In this document: positions 1 through 8,223 of the stretch, one piece after another
Layout: every line of letters starts with the position of its first letter
Position numbering within the stretch: the stretch's first letter is position 1
IMG/VR virus record: IMGVR_UViG_3300038441_001651
Coordinates: 1-64,000 of that record
DNA from: a virus
DNA length: 64,000 nucleotides
Direction: 5' to 3' (one strand)
Program-made: the position numbers and the translations under genes
Notes under the pieces: generated by a model
What the model was told of the DNA's origin: nothing
The model's database searches: none
Seen by the model: the letters and a program-made list of their open reading frames with translations, nothing else

Positions 1-65
1 GGGAGGAGAGTCCCCCTTTCTATAATGGGGCCGTTTACTGTTCACTTTTTAACCAAGGATTTTTC

Positions 66-596
66 ATGTCTTCTGCACCTCACATTGATGACTTTCCCAC
101 TTTGTGGGGTCACCTGGGCAAGGCCCGCACCGACCGTATTCGCAACCACCAGACGGACAAGATCCGCATTGGCGGACCACGTACGCGCTGGGTTAACAAC
201 CCGCACCACTTCTTCTTCGGCACCTTGGTTTCACACGCAAGCAACAGCAAGGTCGATGATATCCTGACCGGCATCTGTGCCGTAGACGATAGCCATGACA
301 AGGTGCGCCTCTCAGCTACCCGCTTGTTCACATTGCTCTCTTGCAATCGCCGTATCAGCACCGATCTGATCAAGGTTGTGATGAAGCTGGAGGAGCGCCA
401 GGCACGACGCTACATGGCTGCAGCCAAGCTGGCCACTGCGCTGATCACCCGCCACAACGTCGCAGACACCTGGGAGATTGCCGGGGACTTCGACAATGCC
501 TGGGCTATCGAGCTTGAGGCAAAAGAAACCCCGGCCGAGTACAGCCATCTGGCTCGCCGGTCACCAACTCTGCCCGAGATCCGGGCAGGTCAATGA
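66..596 (+). CDS. Hypothetical protein, 176 aa
   Basis: I do not recognise this protein. It is a soluble-looking 176-residue product with no membrane segment or clear catalytic motif; the middle (about residues 75-140) is predicted helical and rich in charged residues (KLEERQARRYMAAAKLA). The ATG at 66 has AAGGA at 54-58 with good spacing. It is the first gene of a rightward run into the exonuclease and primase genes and overlaps a possible ATG of the next gene by four bases, so it is probably co-transcribed with replication genes. Its function is unknown. Confidence 0.75.
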   Translation: MSSAPHIDDFPTLWGHLGKARTDRIRNHQTDKIRIGGPRTRWVNNPHHFFFGTLVSHASNSKVDDILTGICAVDDSHDKVRLSATRLFTLLSCNRRISTDLIKVVMKLEERQARRYMAAAKLATALITRHNVADTWEIAGDFDNAWAIELEAKETPAEYSHLARRSPTLPEIRAGQ

Positions 597-610
597 AACC
601 AGGAGACGCA

Positions 611-973
611 ATGGAACTTCGAGCTATATTAGACGCCAACGGCAACCTTTTGCATGTAGGCAAGCAATACACCTACTCTACCGATGGTCAACTAATTCCC
701 TTTGAACTTGGCTCCGCCGACTACAGCGCAGACCCTCTGGCAGACCAAGCCAAAGCCTACCCGGCCTACTGGCGAGAAATCCCCAGCAACTGGGAATACT
801 TGGACACCTACCGGGTGGGCAAGCTGTTCCCGCTCGCGGATGACCGACTGATCCACGCCCGCAAGAAATTGCTGGTACCTGGCATCCGCACCGGCGGAAA
901 GTCCGTGTTCAAGGATGTCAAAGAAGCGCGGGACACCCTGACGCAGTGGATGATCGACAACCCGGAGAAGTAA
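611..973 (+). CDS. Hypothetical protein, 120 aa
   Basis: Unrecognised protein beginning MELRAILDANGNLL. Two starts are possible: ATG 593, overlapping the previous stop as ATGA, and ATG 611, preceded by AGGAG at 601-605. I prefer 611 because of that ribosome site. The C-terminal half has the look of a small nucleic-acid-associated domain (GGKSVFKDVKEARDTLTQWM), but no family can be assigned. It ends three bases before the exonuclease start, so the two are probably translated together. Confidence 0.7.
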   Translation: MELRAILDANGNLLHVGKQYTYSTDGQLIPFELGSADYSADPLADQAKAYPAYWREIPSNWEYLDTYRVGKLFPLADDRLIHARKKLLVPGIRTGGKSVFKDVKEARDTLTQWMIDNPEK

Positions 974-976
974 GCC

Positions 977-1960
977 ATGAAACTCACCAACAACACTGGC
1001 TTGTCGCTTTTTGCCCAGGTTTACCTGGCGCATGAGACGTATGACCGGGAAGAGGCCGGCTTGTCGGTCACTACCCTGCTGAAACCAGTGAAGCAGATCA
1101 TCCTCGCCCGGCGTGTGCCGGAAGGTATGGCTGTGGGGGATGTCTCCGACCTGATTGCTAGCAGCAACGGCACCGCCATCCATGATGCCTTCGAGGCTGC
1201 GTGGAAGTCACCAAAGCTGGCGGAAACGCTCATGCGCCTGGGCCACCCGGCCGGTATTGCCAAAAAGGTCAAGGTCAACCCGACCCAGGAAGAAGTCGCC
1301 GCCGGCGGCATCATTCCCGTGTACACGGAGATCCGCAGCAGCAAAGTCGTGCTGGGCGTCACCGTGACAGGCAAATTCGACTTCATCGGCGACGGTGCGG
1401 TCGAGGACCTGAAAAACACGTCCGTCTGGAAGTTCATGAACGCAGACTTCGAAAACTATATCCTCCAGGGCAGCATGTATCGCTGGTTGAACCCGGAGAA
1501 GGTGACGAAGGACTACATGAACCTCACGTTCCAATTCACCGACTGGAATGCCCGGGATCGCAACATGTCCCCGGACAAATATCCACCAGCGCGTATGCAC
1601 ACCCGCAAGCTCAACCTGTTGGGCCTGGCAGAGACGGAAGCCTTCGTTGAAGCCAAGGTACAGCAGCTGATTGACTTCGAGCATGCGGATGAAGACCAAA
1701 TGCCACCGTGCAGCGACAAGGACCTCTGGCGCAAGCCTGATTCCTACCGCTGGTTCTCCAAACCGGAGAAGGCCTACGAGCCCGGCGCACGATCCAGCAA
1801 AAACTTCACCGATAAGGCTGAAGCTGACCTCCACGTCGCCTCCAAGGGTGGCGCGTTAGTCACCAAGCGCGGCGGCGTAACGGCGTGCAAATACTGTGCA
1901 GGCTTCCTGGCTTGCAAGCAAAAAGACTTGCTGATCGCCTGTGGCGATCTGGAACTGTAA
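977..1960 (+). CDS. PD-(D/E)XK exonuclease with C-terminal cysteine cluster
   Basis: Probable RecB/Cas4-type DNA exonuclease of 327 residues acting in phage recombination or DNA processing. Visible core signs are the N-terminal helix AIHDAFEAAW, then GKFDFIGDG followed by EDLKNTSVW, matching the D...(D/E)xK metal-binding motif. The C-terminus has CKYCAGFLAC, a CxxCx5C pattern, and an extra cysteine occurs in MPPCSDKD, so a bound 4Fe-4S cluster or zinc is possible. The gene directly precedes the primase, the position of N4 gp42. The family call rests on motifs; the enzymatic polarity cannot be told. Confidence 0.75.
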   Translation: MKLTNNTGLSLFAQVYLAHETYDREEAGLSVTTLLKPVKQIILARRVPEGMAVGDVSDLIASSNGTAIHDAFEAAWKSPKLAETLMRLGHPAGIAKKVKVNPTQEEVAAGGIIPVYTEIRSSKVVLGVTVTGKFDFIGDGAVEDLKNTSVWKFMNADFENYILQGSMYRWLNPEKVTKDYMNLTFQFTDWNARDRNMSPDKYPPARMHTRKLNLLGLAETEAFVEAKVQQLIDFEHADEDQMPPCSDKDLWRKPDSYRWFSKPEKAYEPGARSSKNFTDKAEADLHVASKGGALVTKRGGVTACKYCAGFLACKQKDLLIACGDLEL

Positions 1961-1978
1961 TCGTCCTGGAGGACTTCA

Positions 1979-4135
1979 ATGATTCCGTTCGAAGAAATGG
2001 AATATCACCCGGACGTGGAGGAGGTGGTGCGCGTTCTGTGCGAAAAGACACAGAGTTCGAACCACCTGTTCTTCCGCGTCTTGACGACGTTCCATATGTG
2101 CATGATTGCAGCGCAAATGCGCGTTCGCATTCGTACGCATGATCGTGGTGACATTCCTGTCAACATGTACGCCCTGAACCTGGCCACCTCTGGTGCCGGC
2201 AAGGGGTTCTCCACCAACATCCTGGAAAAGGAAATCACCAACCGCTTCCGTGAAAGCTTCTTGGAGCAGTTCCCCTTCACCGCGGAACCTAACCTGGAAA
2301 AGCTGGCGCTGAAGCGTTGTGCCCGTGACAACACGGACTACGACTTCGAGCTGGACAAAATCAAGAAAGAGTTCGCCTCCCTTGGCCCGTTGGTTTACAG
2401 CTTCGATTCTGGTACGCCGGCAGCCGTCAAACAGATGCGCCACAAGCTTCTGTTGGCAGATGCTGGCTCGGTCAACCTGATCATCGACGAAATTGGTTCG
2501 AACCTCACCGCCAGCGGCGAAGTGCTGACCACCTTCCTCGAACTGTTCGACATGGGCGGCATTCGCCAGAAGATCACCAAGGTCACCGGTGAAAACATCC
2601 GTCACGAGGAAATCCACGGCAACACGCCAACGAACCTCATGATGTTCGGTACTCCGTCTAAATTGCTTGACGGCGGCAAGACCGAAGAGGAACTGATGAG
2701 CCTGCTGGACACCGGCTATGCCCGGCGCTGCTTCTTCAGTTACGGCAAAGAGAGCACCCGCGATCTGAGCCTGACTGCAGAGCAAGTCTACGAGCGCATG
2801 ACCAACAAGGCATCCTCGACGTTCATCGACGACTTCAGCGAGCGCCTGGGCTACCTGGCCGACGGCCACAACATGAACACTGTGCTGTCCATGTCGAAGG
2901 AAGTCAGCCTGATCCTGATCCAGTACAAGATCGACTGTGAGCGGCTCGCTGCAGGGCTCCCTGAGCACGAAGAGCAGCGCAAGGCAGAGATCTCCCACCG
3001 CTACTTCAAAGCGCTGAAAGCGGCCGGTGCGTACGCCTTTATCGACGGCTCCCCGGAGCTGACCGAAAAGCACCTCTACCACGCGATCAAGTTGGCTGAA
3101 GACAGCGGTAAGGCCTTCGAGCTGTTGCTGTCCCGGGAACGCCCATACGTCAAGCTGGCGCGCTACATCGCCAACTGCGGTACCGAAGTCACCGAACCGG
3201 ACTTGATGCAGGATTTGCCCTATTACAAGGGCAGCCAGGCAGCACGCGCCGACATGGTGAAGATGGCCATCGCCTGGGGCTACAAGAACAACGTCATCAT
3301 CAAGAAAGCTTTCACCGATGGCATTGAGTTCCTGCGGGGGGAAACCTTGCGGCCTACCGACCTCACCAAGCTCACTGTGAGCTATGTGATGGGCGGACCG
3401 GGCGAACACCCGGCTCATGGTTACAAGAACCAGCAGGCCCCTTGGACGCAGCTGGAGCGCCTGGTAACCAAAGACGGTATGCACTGGCTCAACCACCATG
3501 TGAACGGCGGCCACCGGACGGAGGATACCTGTCTTCCTGGCTTCAACATGATCGTGCTGGACATCGACGGGTCGATGAACCTGGCCACGGCCAAGATGCT
3601 GATGAAAGACTACGCAGCCATCTTCTACACGACCAAGCGCCACACCGACGACGAAAACCGTTTCCGTATCATCCTGCCAACCAATTACGAGTTGCGCATG
3701 GATGCCAAGGAATACAAGGAATTCATGAAGAACGTGCTGGAATCACTGCCGTTCGAAGTGGATGAGTCGTGCACCCACCGAAGCAAGAAATGGATGTCGA
3801 ATGACGGTCATTTCGAGCAGACCGAGGGTGAACTGTTCGATGTGTTGCCGTTCATCCCGAAAACCAGCAAGAACGAAGAGCGCGTCCAGCGACTGGGTTC
3901 CCAGCAGCAGATGGACAACCTCGAACGCTGGATCATCAACAACACCGGCGATGGCAACCGCAACGTCATGCTTCACCGCTACGCGCGTCTGTTGATCGAA
4001 GCCGGCAAGAACTGGGGCGAGATCAAGGACCTGGTTTGCAGCCTCAACGATAAGTTGGCGGACAAGCTCACCGAAGCCGAGATCCTAGGCTCTATCATGA
4101 CCACTGTCGGCAAAGAACTGTCGGCGCGTCCTTAA
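1979..4135 (+). CDS. Primase/helicase-like replication protein (N4 gp43-like)
   Basis: Large replication protein of 718 residues. The N-terminal half is a P-loop ATPase: Walker A SGAGKGFS with K75, and Walker B LIIDEIG with D170. The C-terminal part has VLDIDGS (D528, D530) and a later RFRIILP stretch near R561, resembling the metal-binding aspartates and the downstream basic strand of archaeo-eukaryotic primase-polymerase folds. It fits the N4 gp43 slot between exonuclease and RecA-like ATPase. The start has GGAGG at about 1968-1973. ATPase assignment is firm; the primase part is inferred from motif and context. Confidence 0.75.
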   Translation: MIPFEEMEYHPDVEEVVRVLCEKTQSSNHLFFRVLTTFHMCMIAAQMRVRIRTHDRGDIPVNMYALNLATSGAGKGFSTNILEKEITNRFRESFLEQFPFTAEPNLEKLALKRCARDNTDYDFELDKIKKEFASLGPLVYSFDSGTPAAVKQMRHKLLLADAGSVNLIIDEIGSNLTASGEVLTTFLELFDMGGIRQKITKVTGENIRHEEIHGNTPTNLMMFGTPSKLLDGGKTEEELMSLLDTGYARRCFFSYGKESTRDLSLTAEQVYERMTNKASSTFIDDFSERLGYLADGHNMNTVLSMSKEVSLILIQYKIDCERLAAGLPEHEEQRKAEISHRYFKALKAAGAYAFIDGSPELTEKHLYHAIKLAEDSGKAFELLLSRERPYVKLARYIANCGTEVTEPDLMQDLPYYKGSQAARADMVKMAIAWGYKNNVIIKKAFTDGIEFLRGETLRPTDLTKLTVSYVMGGPGEHPAHGYKNQQAPWTQLERLVTKDGMHWLNHHVNGGHRTEDTCLPGFNMIVLDIDGSMNLATAKMLMKDYAAIFYTTKRHTDDENRFRIILPTNYELRMDAKEYKEFMKNVLESLPFEVDESCTHRSKKWMSNDGHFEQTEGELFDVLPFIPKTSKNEERVQRLGSQQQMDNLERWIINNTGDGNRNVMLHRYARLLIEAGKNWGEIKDLVCSLNDKLADKLTEAEILGSIMTTVGKELSARP

Positions 4136-4146
4136 TAATTCACAGG

Positions 4147-4165
4147 GCCCCCTCCGGGGGCTTTT
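4147..4165 (+). promoter_or_regulatory. GC hairpin with TCC loop before the ATPase gene
   Basis: Six-base-pair stem GCCCCC/GGGGGC with a 3-nt TCC loop, followed by TTTTGTGATTTT. Read as RNA it is a short intrinsic terminator after the primase gene. It also matches the geometry of N4 vRNAP promoters, where the template-strand loop would be GGA. Both readings fit; a similar hairpin lies at 4925. Confidence 0.5.
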
Positions 4166-4189
4166 GTGATTTTCATCTGGAGAATTTCC

Positions 4190-4912
4190 ATGAATGACCA
4201 TTTGGCGCTCATCTGCGGCAAATCGGGCAGCGGCAAGTCTGCTTCCCTGCGTAACTTGCGCAATCCTGAGCGTGTGCTCTACCTGAACTGCGAATCCGGC
4301 AAACGTCTTCCGTTCCCGGCCAAGTTCGTGCAGAAAACCGTGACCAATCCAAACCAAGTGAAGGAAGCCTTCGCCTGGGCTGAAAAGCAGGAACACATCG
4401 ACGTTATCATCGTCGACACCCTGACTTTCTGGCTGGACATGTACATCAGCCAGTACGTGCGCAACGCTGCCGACGGCCGTGCTGCCTGGGGCAACTTCGC
4501 TGAGTTCTTCCGTACCACCATGCAAGTCGATGTGGCCAAGTCCACCAAGAAGGTCATCTTCCTGGCTCACGTCCTCGACGTGTACAACGAGACCGCCATG
4601 GTCATGGAAACCGCTATCCCGGTTGCCGGCTCGCTGAAGAACCAGGGTATCGAAGCCTTCTTCTCCATGGTGCTCATGTGCCAGAAGGTCAAGATCGACG
4701 ACCTGAAGGACGAGAACGCACTGTTGAAGATCACCGACCGCGAGCGGACCACCGGCTTCAAGCACGTGTTCCAAACCATGGTGACCAAGGAAACGGTGAA
4801 CACTCGTATCCGCGGCCCAATGATGATGTGGGGCGACAACGAAACCTACATCGACAACGACATTCAGCTGGTCATCGACCGGCTCGACGAGTACTACGGC
4901 CAAGCGGCCTAA
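4190..4912 (+). CDS. RecA/Sak4-like P-loop ATPase (N4 gp44-like)
   Basis: A 240-residue ATPase of the RecA/Sak4-like (AAA_24) type, probably a recombination mediator or ATPase working with the SSB encoded next. Walker A is CGKSGSGKS with K16, immediately at the N-terminus; Walker B is the hydrophobic strand DVIIVDTLTFW. The length is typical of Sak4-like phage proteins, which lack the long RecA N- and C-terminal domains. ATG 4190 was chosen because GGAG at 4179-4182 is properly spaced. It is flanked on both sides by TCC-loop hairpins, which may uncouple its expression from the primase and SSB genes. Confidence 0.8.
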   Translation: MNDHLALICGKSGSGKSASLRNLRNPERVLYLNCESGKRLPFPAKFVQKTVTNPNQVKEAFAWAEKQEHIDVIIVDTLTFWLDMYISQYVRNAADGRAAWGNFAEFFRTTMQVDVAKSTKKVIFLAHVLDVYNETAMVMETAIPVAGSLKNQGIEAFFSMVLMCQKVKIDDLKDENALLKITDRERTTGFKHVFQTMVTKETVNTRIRGPMMMWGDNETYIDNDIQLVIDRLDEYYGQAA

Positions 4913-4924
4913 ACTCAATCAGTG

Positions 4925-4943
4925 GCCACCTCCGGTGGCTTCT
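4925..4943 (+). promoter_or_regulatory. GC hairpin with TCC loop before the SSB gene
   Basis: Stem GCCACC/GGTGGC with a 3-nt TCC loop, followed by TTCTGTGATTTG. It has almost the same layout and downstream bases as the hairpin at 4147. It could be a terminator of the ATPase gene or a polymerase promoter hairpin feeding the SSB gene. Confidence 0.5.
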
Positions 4944-4980
4944 GTGATTTGTTTTTCCTTCCCAAATTCGGAGCAATACC

Positions 4981-5778
4981 ATGAACCCATTTGCTGACCT
5001 GGCTTCCTCGGCCCAAGACAACATCGAACAAGAAAGCGACCGCCTGGGCGGCGGCTTCCTCTGGCCCACCGGCGCTTACGAAGTCACCATCCTGGCCGCT
5101 TACCTGACCGTTGCCCAATCGGGGGCCAAGGCCATGAACTTCGAAGTTCAAGACGTCAACGGCAAGAAGCTGAAGTTCACCGAGTACGTCACCGGCAAGA
5201 ACGGAAAGCCGTACTACGAGCGCGACGGTAAGAAGACCTTCCTGAAAGGCTTCAACATCGTCAACGCAATCTCGCTGTTCACTACCAAGCTGGAGATCTT
5301 CTCGCCGGACCAAAAGTTCGAGACCAAGATCGTCAAGCTGCGCAACAAAGACACCCGCACCGAAGTGCCTACCGAAGTGCCAATGGCCGTTGGCATGCTG
5401 GGCCAGAAGATCATCCTGGGCGTCCAGCTGTCCGAGGTTCACAAGACCCGCAAGGTCAGCGTGAACGGCAAGGACGAATACCAACCGGTGCACAAGCCAG
5501 GCGAGCCGACCGTTCCAGACACCCGCCAAGAAAACGAGATCGACAAGATCTTCTTCATCGACAACAAGTGCACCATCGCCGAACTGCGCGACGCCAAGAT
5601 GAAGCAGAAGTCGCCGGAAGCCCTGTTCTACCCTGAATGGGTCAAGGACAAGACCGGTAAGGTCATCAGCAAGCTGAAGAAAGATGCCAAGCTGATCGCC
5701 CCTGCCGGCGAGGGTGCTGGCCCTGCCGGTACCCCGACCGACGCCGCCGGCGAAGAAGTCGACTCGCTGTTCGGTTAA
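4981..5778 (+). CDS. Single-stranded DNA binding protein (N4 gp45-like)
   Basis: A 265-residue protein in the N4 gp45 position. In N4 this protein coats single-stranded DNA, is needed for replication and recombination, and activates late transcription by host RNA polymerase. The sequence shows a beta-rich N-terminal region (YEVTILAAYLTVAQSG, MNFEVQDVNGKKLKF), many lysines and aromatics, a linker of small residues, and an acidic C-terminal tip GEEVDSLFG. This tip resembles the protein-recruiting tails of SSBs. Its own leader carries GGAG before the ATG and a hairpin upstream, fitting separate high expression. Assignment rests on synteny plus the tail. Confidence 0.75.
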   Translation: MNPFADLASSAQDNIEQESDRLGGGFLWPTGAYEVTILAAYLTVAQSGAKAMNFEVQDVNGKKLKFTEYVTGKNGKPYYERDGKKTFLKGFNIVNAISLFTTKLEIFSPDQKFETKIVKLRNKDTRTEVPTEVPMAVGMLGQKIILGVQLSEVHKTRKVSVNGKDEYQPVHKPGEPTVPDTRQENEIDKIFFIDNKCTIAELRDAKMKQKSPEALFYPEWVKDKTGKVISKLKKDAKLIAPAGEGAGPAGTPTDAAGEEVDSLFG

Positions 5779-5786
5779 TCCACCCC

Positions 5787-5804
5787 GGGGCAGGCAACTG
5801 CCCC
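5787..5804 (+). terminator. Intergenic hairpin after SSB gene
   Basis: Seven-base-pair stem GGGGCAG/CTGCCCC with a GCAA (GNRA) loop between the SSB gene and the gp49-like gene. There is no run of T after it, so it may stabilise or process mRNA rather than terminate fully. Confidence 0.45.
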
Positions 5805-5820
5805 ACAATTGGAGCAATCC

Positions 5821-6372
5821 ATGTCTACACCTGCTGAGCAACAACTGGAAAGCGTGATCCAGGCCAAAGGCTTGAACACTGCTCCGCGTGTCACCCCTGC
5901 GATGGTTGATGCCATGGTCAAAGACCAGGCGCTGATCAAAATCGACGATGTTGGCATGTTCTGCGTCATCAACCTGCACAACGGCCTGAAGGTCGTAGGC
6001 AAGAACCTCGGTGCCGTCTCCCCGGAGAACTACAACGAGGACATCGCCAAGCAGAAGGCCTACGAAGACGCCCGCAACCAACTGTGGCCGCTGGCCGGCT
6101 TCATGCTGGCTGAAGACATCCACCGTGGTAATCGCCCGCTGACCGAAGCTCAACGCGAGCTACCGGACCATATTCAGCGTGTGCTGACTGAAATGTACCA
6201 GGTTGGCAGCCGACTGCTCGGTTTGTCGGAATTCCTGGCCAAGCTCGATGCGGGCGTGGAAGGTATGCCGGATCTGACCGATACTGAGCTGACCGACCTA
6301 CGCGAGCAGCATGGTGTCATGAAGTCCTACGTTGCGATCCTGCAACGCCGGCTTGAACGCGCAGGCGTGTAA
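5821..6372 (+). CDS. N4 gp49 / Sf6 gp66 family protein
   Basis: A 183-residue protein. Its N-terminal half matches the phage gp49/gp66 family: RVTPAMVDAM, then NLHNGLKVVG, then VSPENYNED and the ending QLWPLAGFML. This family is common in phages and has no known biochemical role. The remaining C-terminal 80 residues are helical, ending in a coiled-coil-like LQRRLERAG. ATG 5821 follows GGAG at 5810-5813. It overlaps the next ORF by one base (TAATG), implying translational coupling with the resolvase gene. Confidence 0.8.
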   Translation: MSTPAEQQLESVIQAKGLNTAPRVTPAMVDAMVKDQALIKIDDVGMFCVINLHNGLKVVGKNLGAVSPENYNEDIAKQKAYEDARNQLWPLAGFMLAEDIHRGNRPLTEAQRELPDHIQRVLTEMYQVGSRLLGLSEFLAKLDAGVEGMPDLTDTELTDLREQHGVMKSYVAILQRRLERAGV

Positions 6373-6935
6373 TGGCCAGCCTCAGTGTAGCGGGCATGGA
6401 CCCGTCCTCTCGCAACTGGGGCATTGCAGGTGGTACCGTCTGTACGGTGACCGGCAAGCTGACCATCAAATCCCTTCGGGTAGTGCGTAGCATCGAAACC
6501 AAGGGCAAGCAGGTACGCCAGAGTTCCTCTGACCTGAGCATGGCAAAACAGCTGTATGAGGGAGTCCTCCCGTATATGAAGGCGCGTGTCATCTGCGCCG
6601 AGATACCGGTCGGTTCACAAAGCTCCCGTGCATCACTTTGCTCCGGCGTCTGCATTGGCATCCTGGGCAGTTTGCGCAACACCTCGCAATTCATTGAAGT
6701 ATCGCCCACAGAGCTGAAAGTAGCTTCGCACGGCAGCAAGACTGCCACGAAGAAACAGATGATCGCCTGGGCAATGAAAGCCCACCCAGAAGCCCCGTGG
6801 CCTCGCAAGAGCAATGGCGAAGTCCTCCTGGGTGACGCGGAACACATGGCTGACGCCGTGGCCGCTATCTATGCTGGTTTGGCTACAGACCAGTACAAAC
6901 AACTCGTTCAATTCCTACAAGGTAACGAAGCATGA
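6372..6935 (+). CDS. RuvC-like Holliday junction resolvase
   Basis: A 187-residue RNase H-fold nuclease of the RuvC type, expected to resolve branched DNA made during replication and packaging. The first acidic motif is GMDPSSRNWG (D10), followed by the strand ICAEIPVGS with its glutamate, and a C-terminal HMADAVAAIYAG with the last aspartate, the usual order D...E...D. Length fits RuvC-like phage enzymes. It lies between the gp49-like gene and a small SSB-tail-like gene, overlapping both by one to four bases. Confidence 0.8.
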   Translation: MASLSVAGMDPSSRNWGIAGGTVCTVTGKLTIKSLRVVRSIETKGKQVRQSSSDLSMAKQLYEGVLPYMKARVICAEIPVGSQSSRASLCSGVCIGILGSLRNTSQFIEVSPTELKVASHGSKTATKKQMIAWAMKAHPEAPWPRKSNGEVLLGDAEHMADAVAAIYAGLATDQYKQLVQFLQGNEA

Positions 6936-7303
6936 AACTGACTCTCTCCCACAAAGACCTGGAACTGGCCCTGATCGAATCGCTGCGCGCCAAAGGTATG
7001 TCCGCCTTCGAACCAGGCAAGGCCGCCGTCGATTTCTCGTTCAAGCGCGGCACCAAAGAGCTGATCTGCGAGCTGGACACCGAAGGCAAGCCAGCCGCTC
7101 CTAAAGCCCCTGCGGCCGCCGAGCATAAGCCGGCTACTGTCCCGGCTGCCAGCGAGCCGGTTGCTCCGGCAGCCAAGCCAGAAGTTGCTGCTGAGTCGGC
7201 CACCGAAGCGCCAGCCGAGGCCCCTACTGAACAGCCTGCCGAACATCCGGTTGAATCCCCTGCCGCCACTGTCACCGGTGAAGAAGAAAACCTGTTCGGT
7301 TAA
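6932..7303 (+). CDS. Small protein with Pro/Ala/Glu linker and SSB-like tail
   Basis: Unrecognised 123-residue protein. Residues 1-50 form a compact domain (MKLTLSHKDLELALIE, VDFSFKRGTKELICEL). The next 60 residues are a low-complexity Pro-Ala-Glu linker. The end is TGEEENLFG, very close to the SSB ending GEEVDSLFG encoded at 5778. This layout (fold, disordered linker, acidic hydrophobic tip) is that of an SSB-like or SSB-partner protein. The ATGA overlap couples it to the resolvase gene. Function is inferred only from the shared tail and neighbours. Confidence 0.65.
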   Translation: MKLTLSHKDLELALIESLRAKGMSAFEPGKAAVDFSFKRGTKELICELDTEGKPAAPKAPAAAEHKPATVPAASEPVAPAAKPEVAAESATEAPAEAPTEQPAEHPVESPAATVTGEEENLFG

Positions 7304-7311
7304 TCGTGCCT

Positions 7312-7329
7312 GCCCCGGGAAACCGGGGC
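7312..7329 (+). terminator. GNRA-loop hairpin
   Basis: Seven-base-pair stem GCCCCGG/CCGGGGC with a GAAA loop just after the SSB-tail gene. It is followed by TGTTTGCGAGG, not a strong T-run, so it may be a weak terminator or an mRNA stabiliser. Confidence 0.5.
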
Positions 7330-7346
7330 TGTTTGCGAGGTAAGCC

Positions 7347-7571
7347 ATGAAGCTGCATTGGCATTTGCTCTCGTTCTCGGTACCTGAAGCGGGCCGTTAT
7401 GACCCCTTCAGCTTGTTCGTGAGCACGAAGCATCCAGGGATCACCATCCCGCAAATTAACGCTGCCCGCGACAATGGCAACGTTCCTTCTACGGCCGTAC
7501 TGCAGACCATATCTTCACTGGGCAAATGGACCCAGGAAGAGTTTGCTGGCCAACAAGAAACCAAGGAATAA
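7347..7571 (+). CDS. Hypothetical protein, 74 aa
   Basis: Unrecognised small soluble protein, MKLHWHLLSFSVPEAG onward, with no motif I can name. A GAGGTAA sequence about nine bases upstream supports ATG 7347. The gene is packed between the hairpin at 7312 and the TerB-like gene, with three bases separating its stop from the next start, so it is likely a real member of this operon. Confidence 0.65.
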   Translation: MKLHWHLLSFSVPEAGRYDPFSLFVSTKHPGITIPQINAARDNGNVPSTAVLQTISSLGKWTQEEFAGQQETKE

Positions 7572-7574
7572 AAC

Positions 7575-8018
7575 ATGCTGGGTAAACTCGCTGGACGTCT
7601 CTTCCGCGGCGCCAAGAAAGTGGAAAACCGCGACCTGATGGAAGCCATCGTTGGTGGTGGTTTGCTGGTTGCAGCCGCCGATGGCGAGATCGAAAAAGAC
7701 GAGCTGACCAAGCTCGAAAAATTGATCTCGGGCAACGAAAACCTGAAGCACTTCGGCGCCGAAATCGGCAAAACCATCCGCCGCTTCTCCGACCTGCTGG
7801 ACGGCGATTGGCTGGTAGGTCGCTCGAAGATCCTGCGCGAACTGCGCGACATCCAGGGCAACGACGAACACGTCGAAGACGTGGTGCTGAACATCCTGGC
7901 CATCGCCAAAGCCGACGGCGAAATCGAGCCGGAAGAGCGCAAGGTGATCGAAGAAGTTGCGCGTGAGCTGGGCTACCGCCTGAGCGAAGAACACTTCGAA
8001 ATCCGCAAGGGCGCCTAA
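7575..8018 (+). CDS. TerB-like domain protein
   Basis: A 147-residue protein of the TerB-like fold. Two EF-hand-like helical repeats are visible: VAAADGEIEKDELTKLE near residue 35 and IAKADGEIEPEERKVIEE near residue 115, each with acidic clusters that could bind metal. TerB proteins are named from tellurite resistance operons but are widespread and associated with membrane or stress complexes; no tellurite function is implied here. It is followed one base later by a small membrane protein, a pairing that may be functional. Confidence 0.75.
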   Translation: MLGKLAGRLFRGAKKVENRDLMEAIVGGGLLVAAADGEIEKDELTKLEKLISGNENLKHFGAEIGKTIRRFSDLLDGDWLVGRSKILRELRDIQGNDEHVEDVVLNILAIAKADGEIEPEERKVIEEVARELGYRLSEEHFEIRKGA

Positions 8019-8019
8019 C

Positions 8020-8223
8020 ATGCGCTGGCTTAAAGCTGGCGCCTGGCTTGCTGTACCAGTGATCTTCGTCTGGGTCGTGCTTACCCTGATCGGCACCGCA
8101 CGGTGTGCGATCTACGGTAGCTCCACCGAGCGCGAAACCCGGTACAGTGGCTTCGTGGGCTGCATGGTTAAAACCAACCATGGTTGGGTACCGCGCAGCG
8201 AACTGCGTAGCTCTGCAGAGTGA
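8020..8223 (+). CDS. Small membrane protein, 67 aa
   Basis: Single-pass membrane protein with an N-terminal hydrophobic segment AWLAVPVIFVWVVLTLIG (about residues 8-25) behind a short basic N-terminus, followed by a roughly 40-residue polar tail with two cysteines (ARCAIYG, FVGCMV). The tail could face the periplasm. It starts one base after the TerB-like gene stop. I cannot assign a function; its location near the tRNA and structured RNA may be incidental. Confidence 0.65.
   Translation: MRWLKAGAWLAVPVIFVWVVLTLIGTARCAIYGSSTERETRYSGFVGCMVKTNHGWVPRSELRSSAE

Noticed and set aside
21-26. TATAAT, a perfect -10 box upstream of the first gene
   Set aside because: The matching -35 position falls at the window edge and no TTGACA-like sequence is visible, so a promoter cannot be supported.
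1976-3643. A 555-codon minus-strand frame opposite the primase
   Set aside because: Shadow frame; the plus-strand product has Walker motifs and a good ribosome site.
7575-8018. Tellurite resistance function for the TerB-like protein
   Set aside because: TerB-like folds are widespread; no other ter genes are present.
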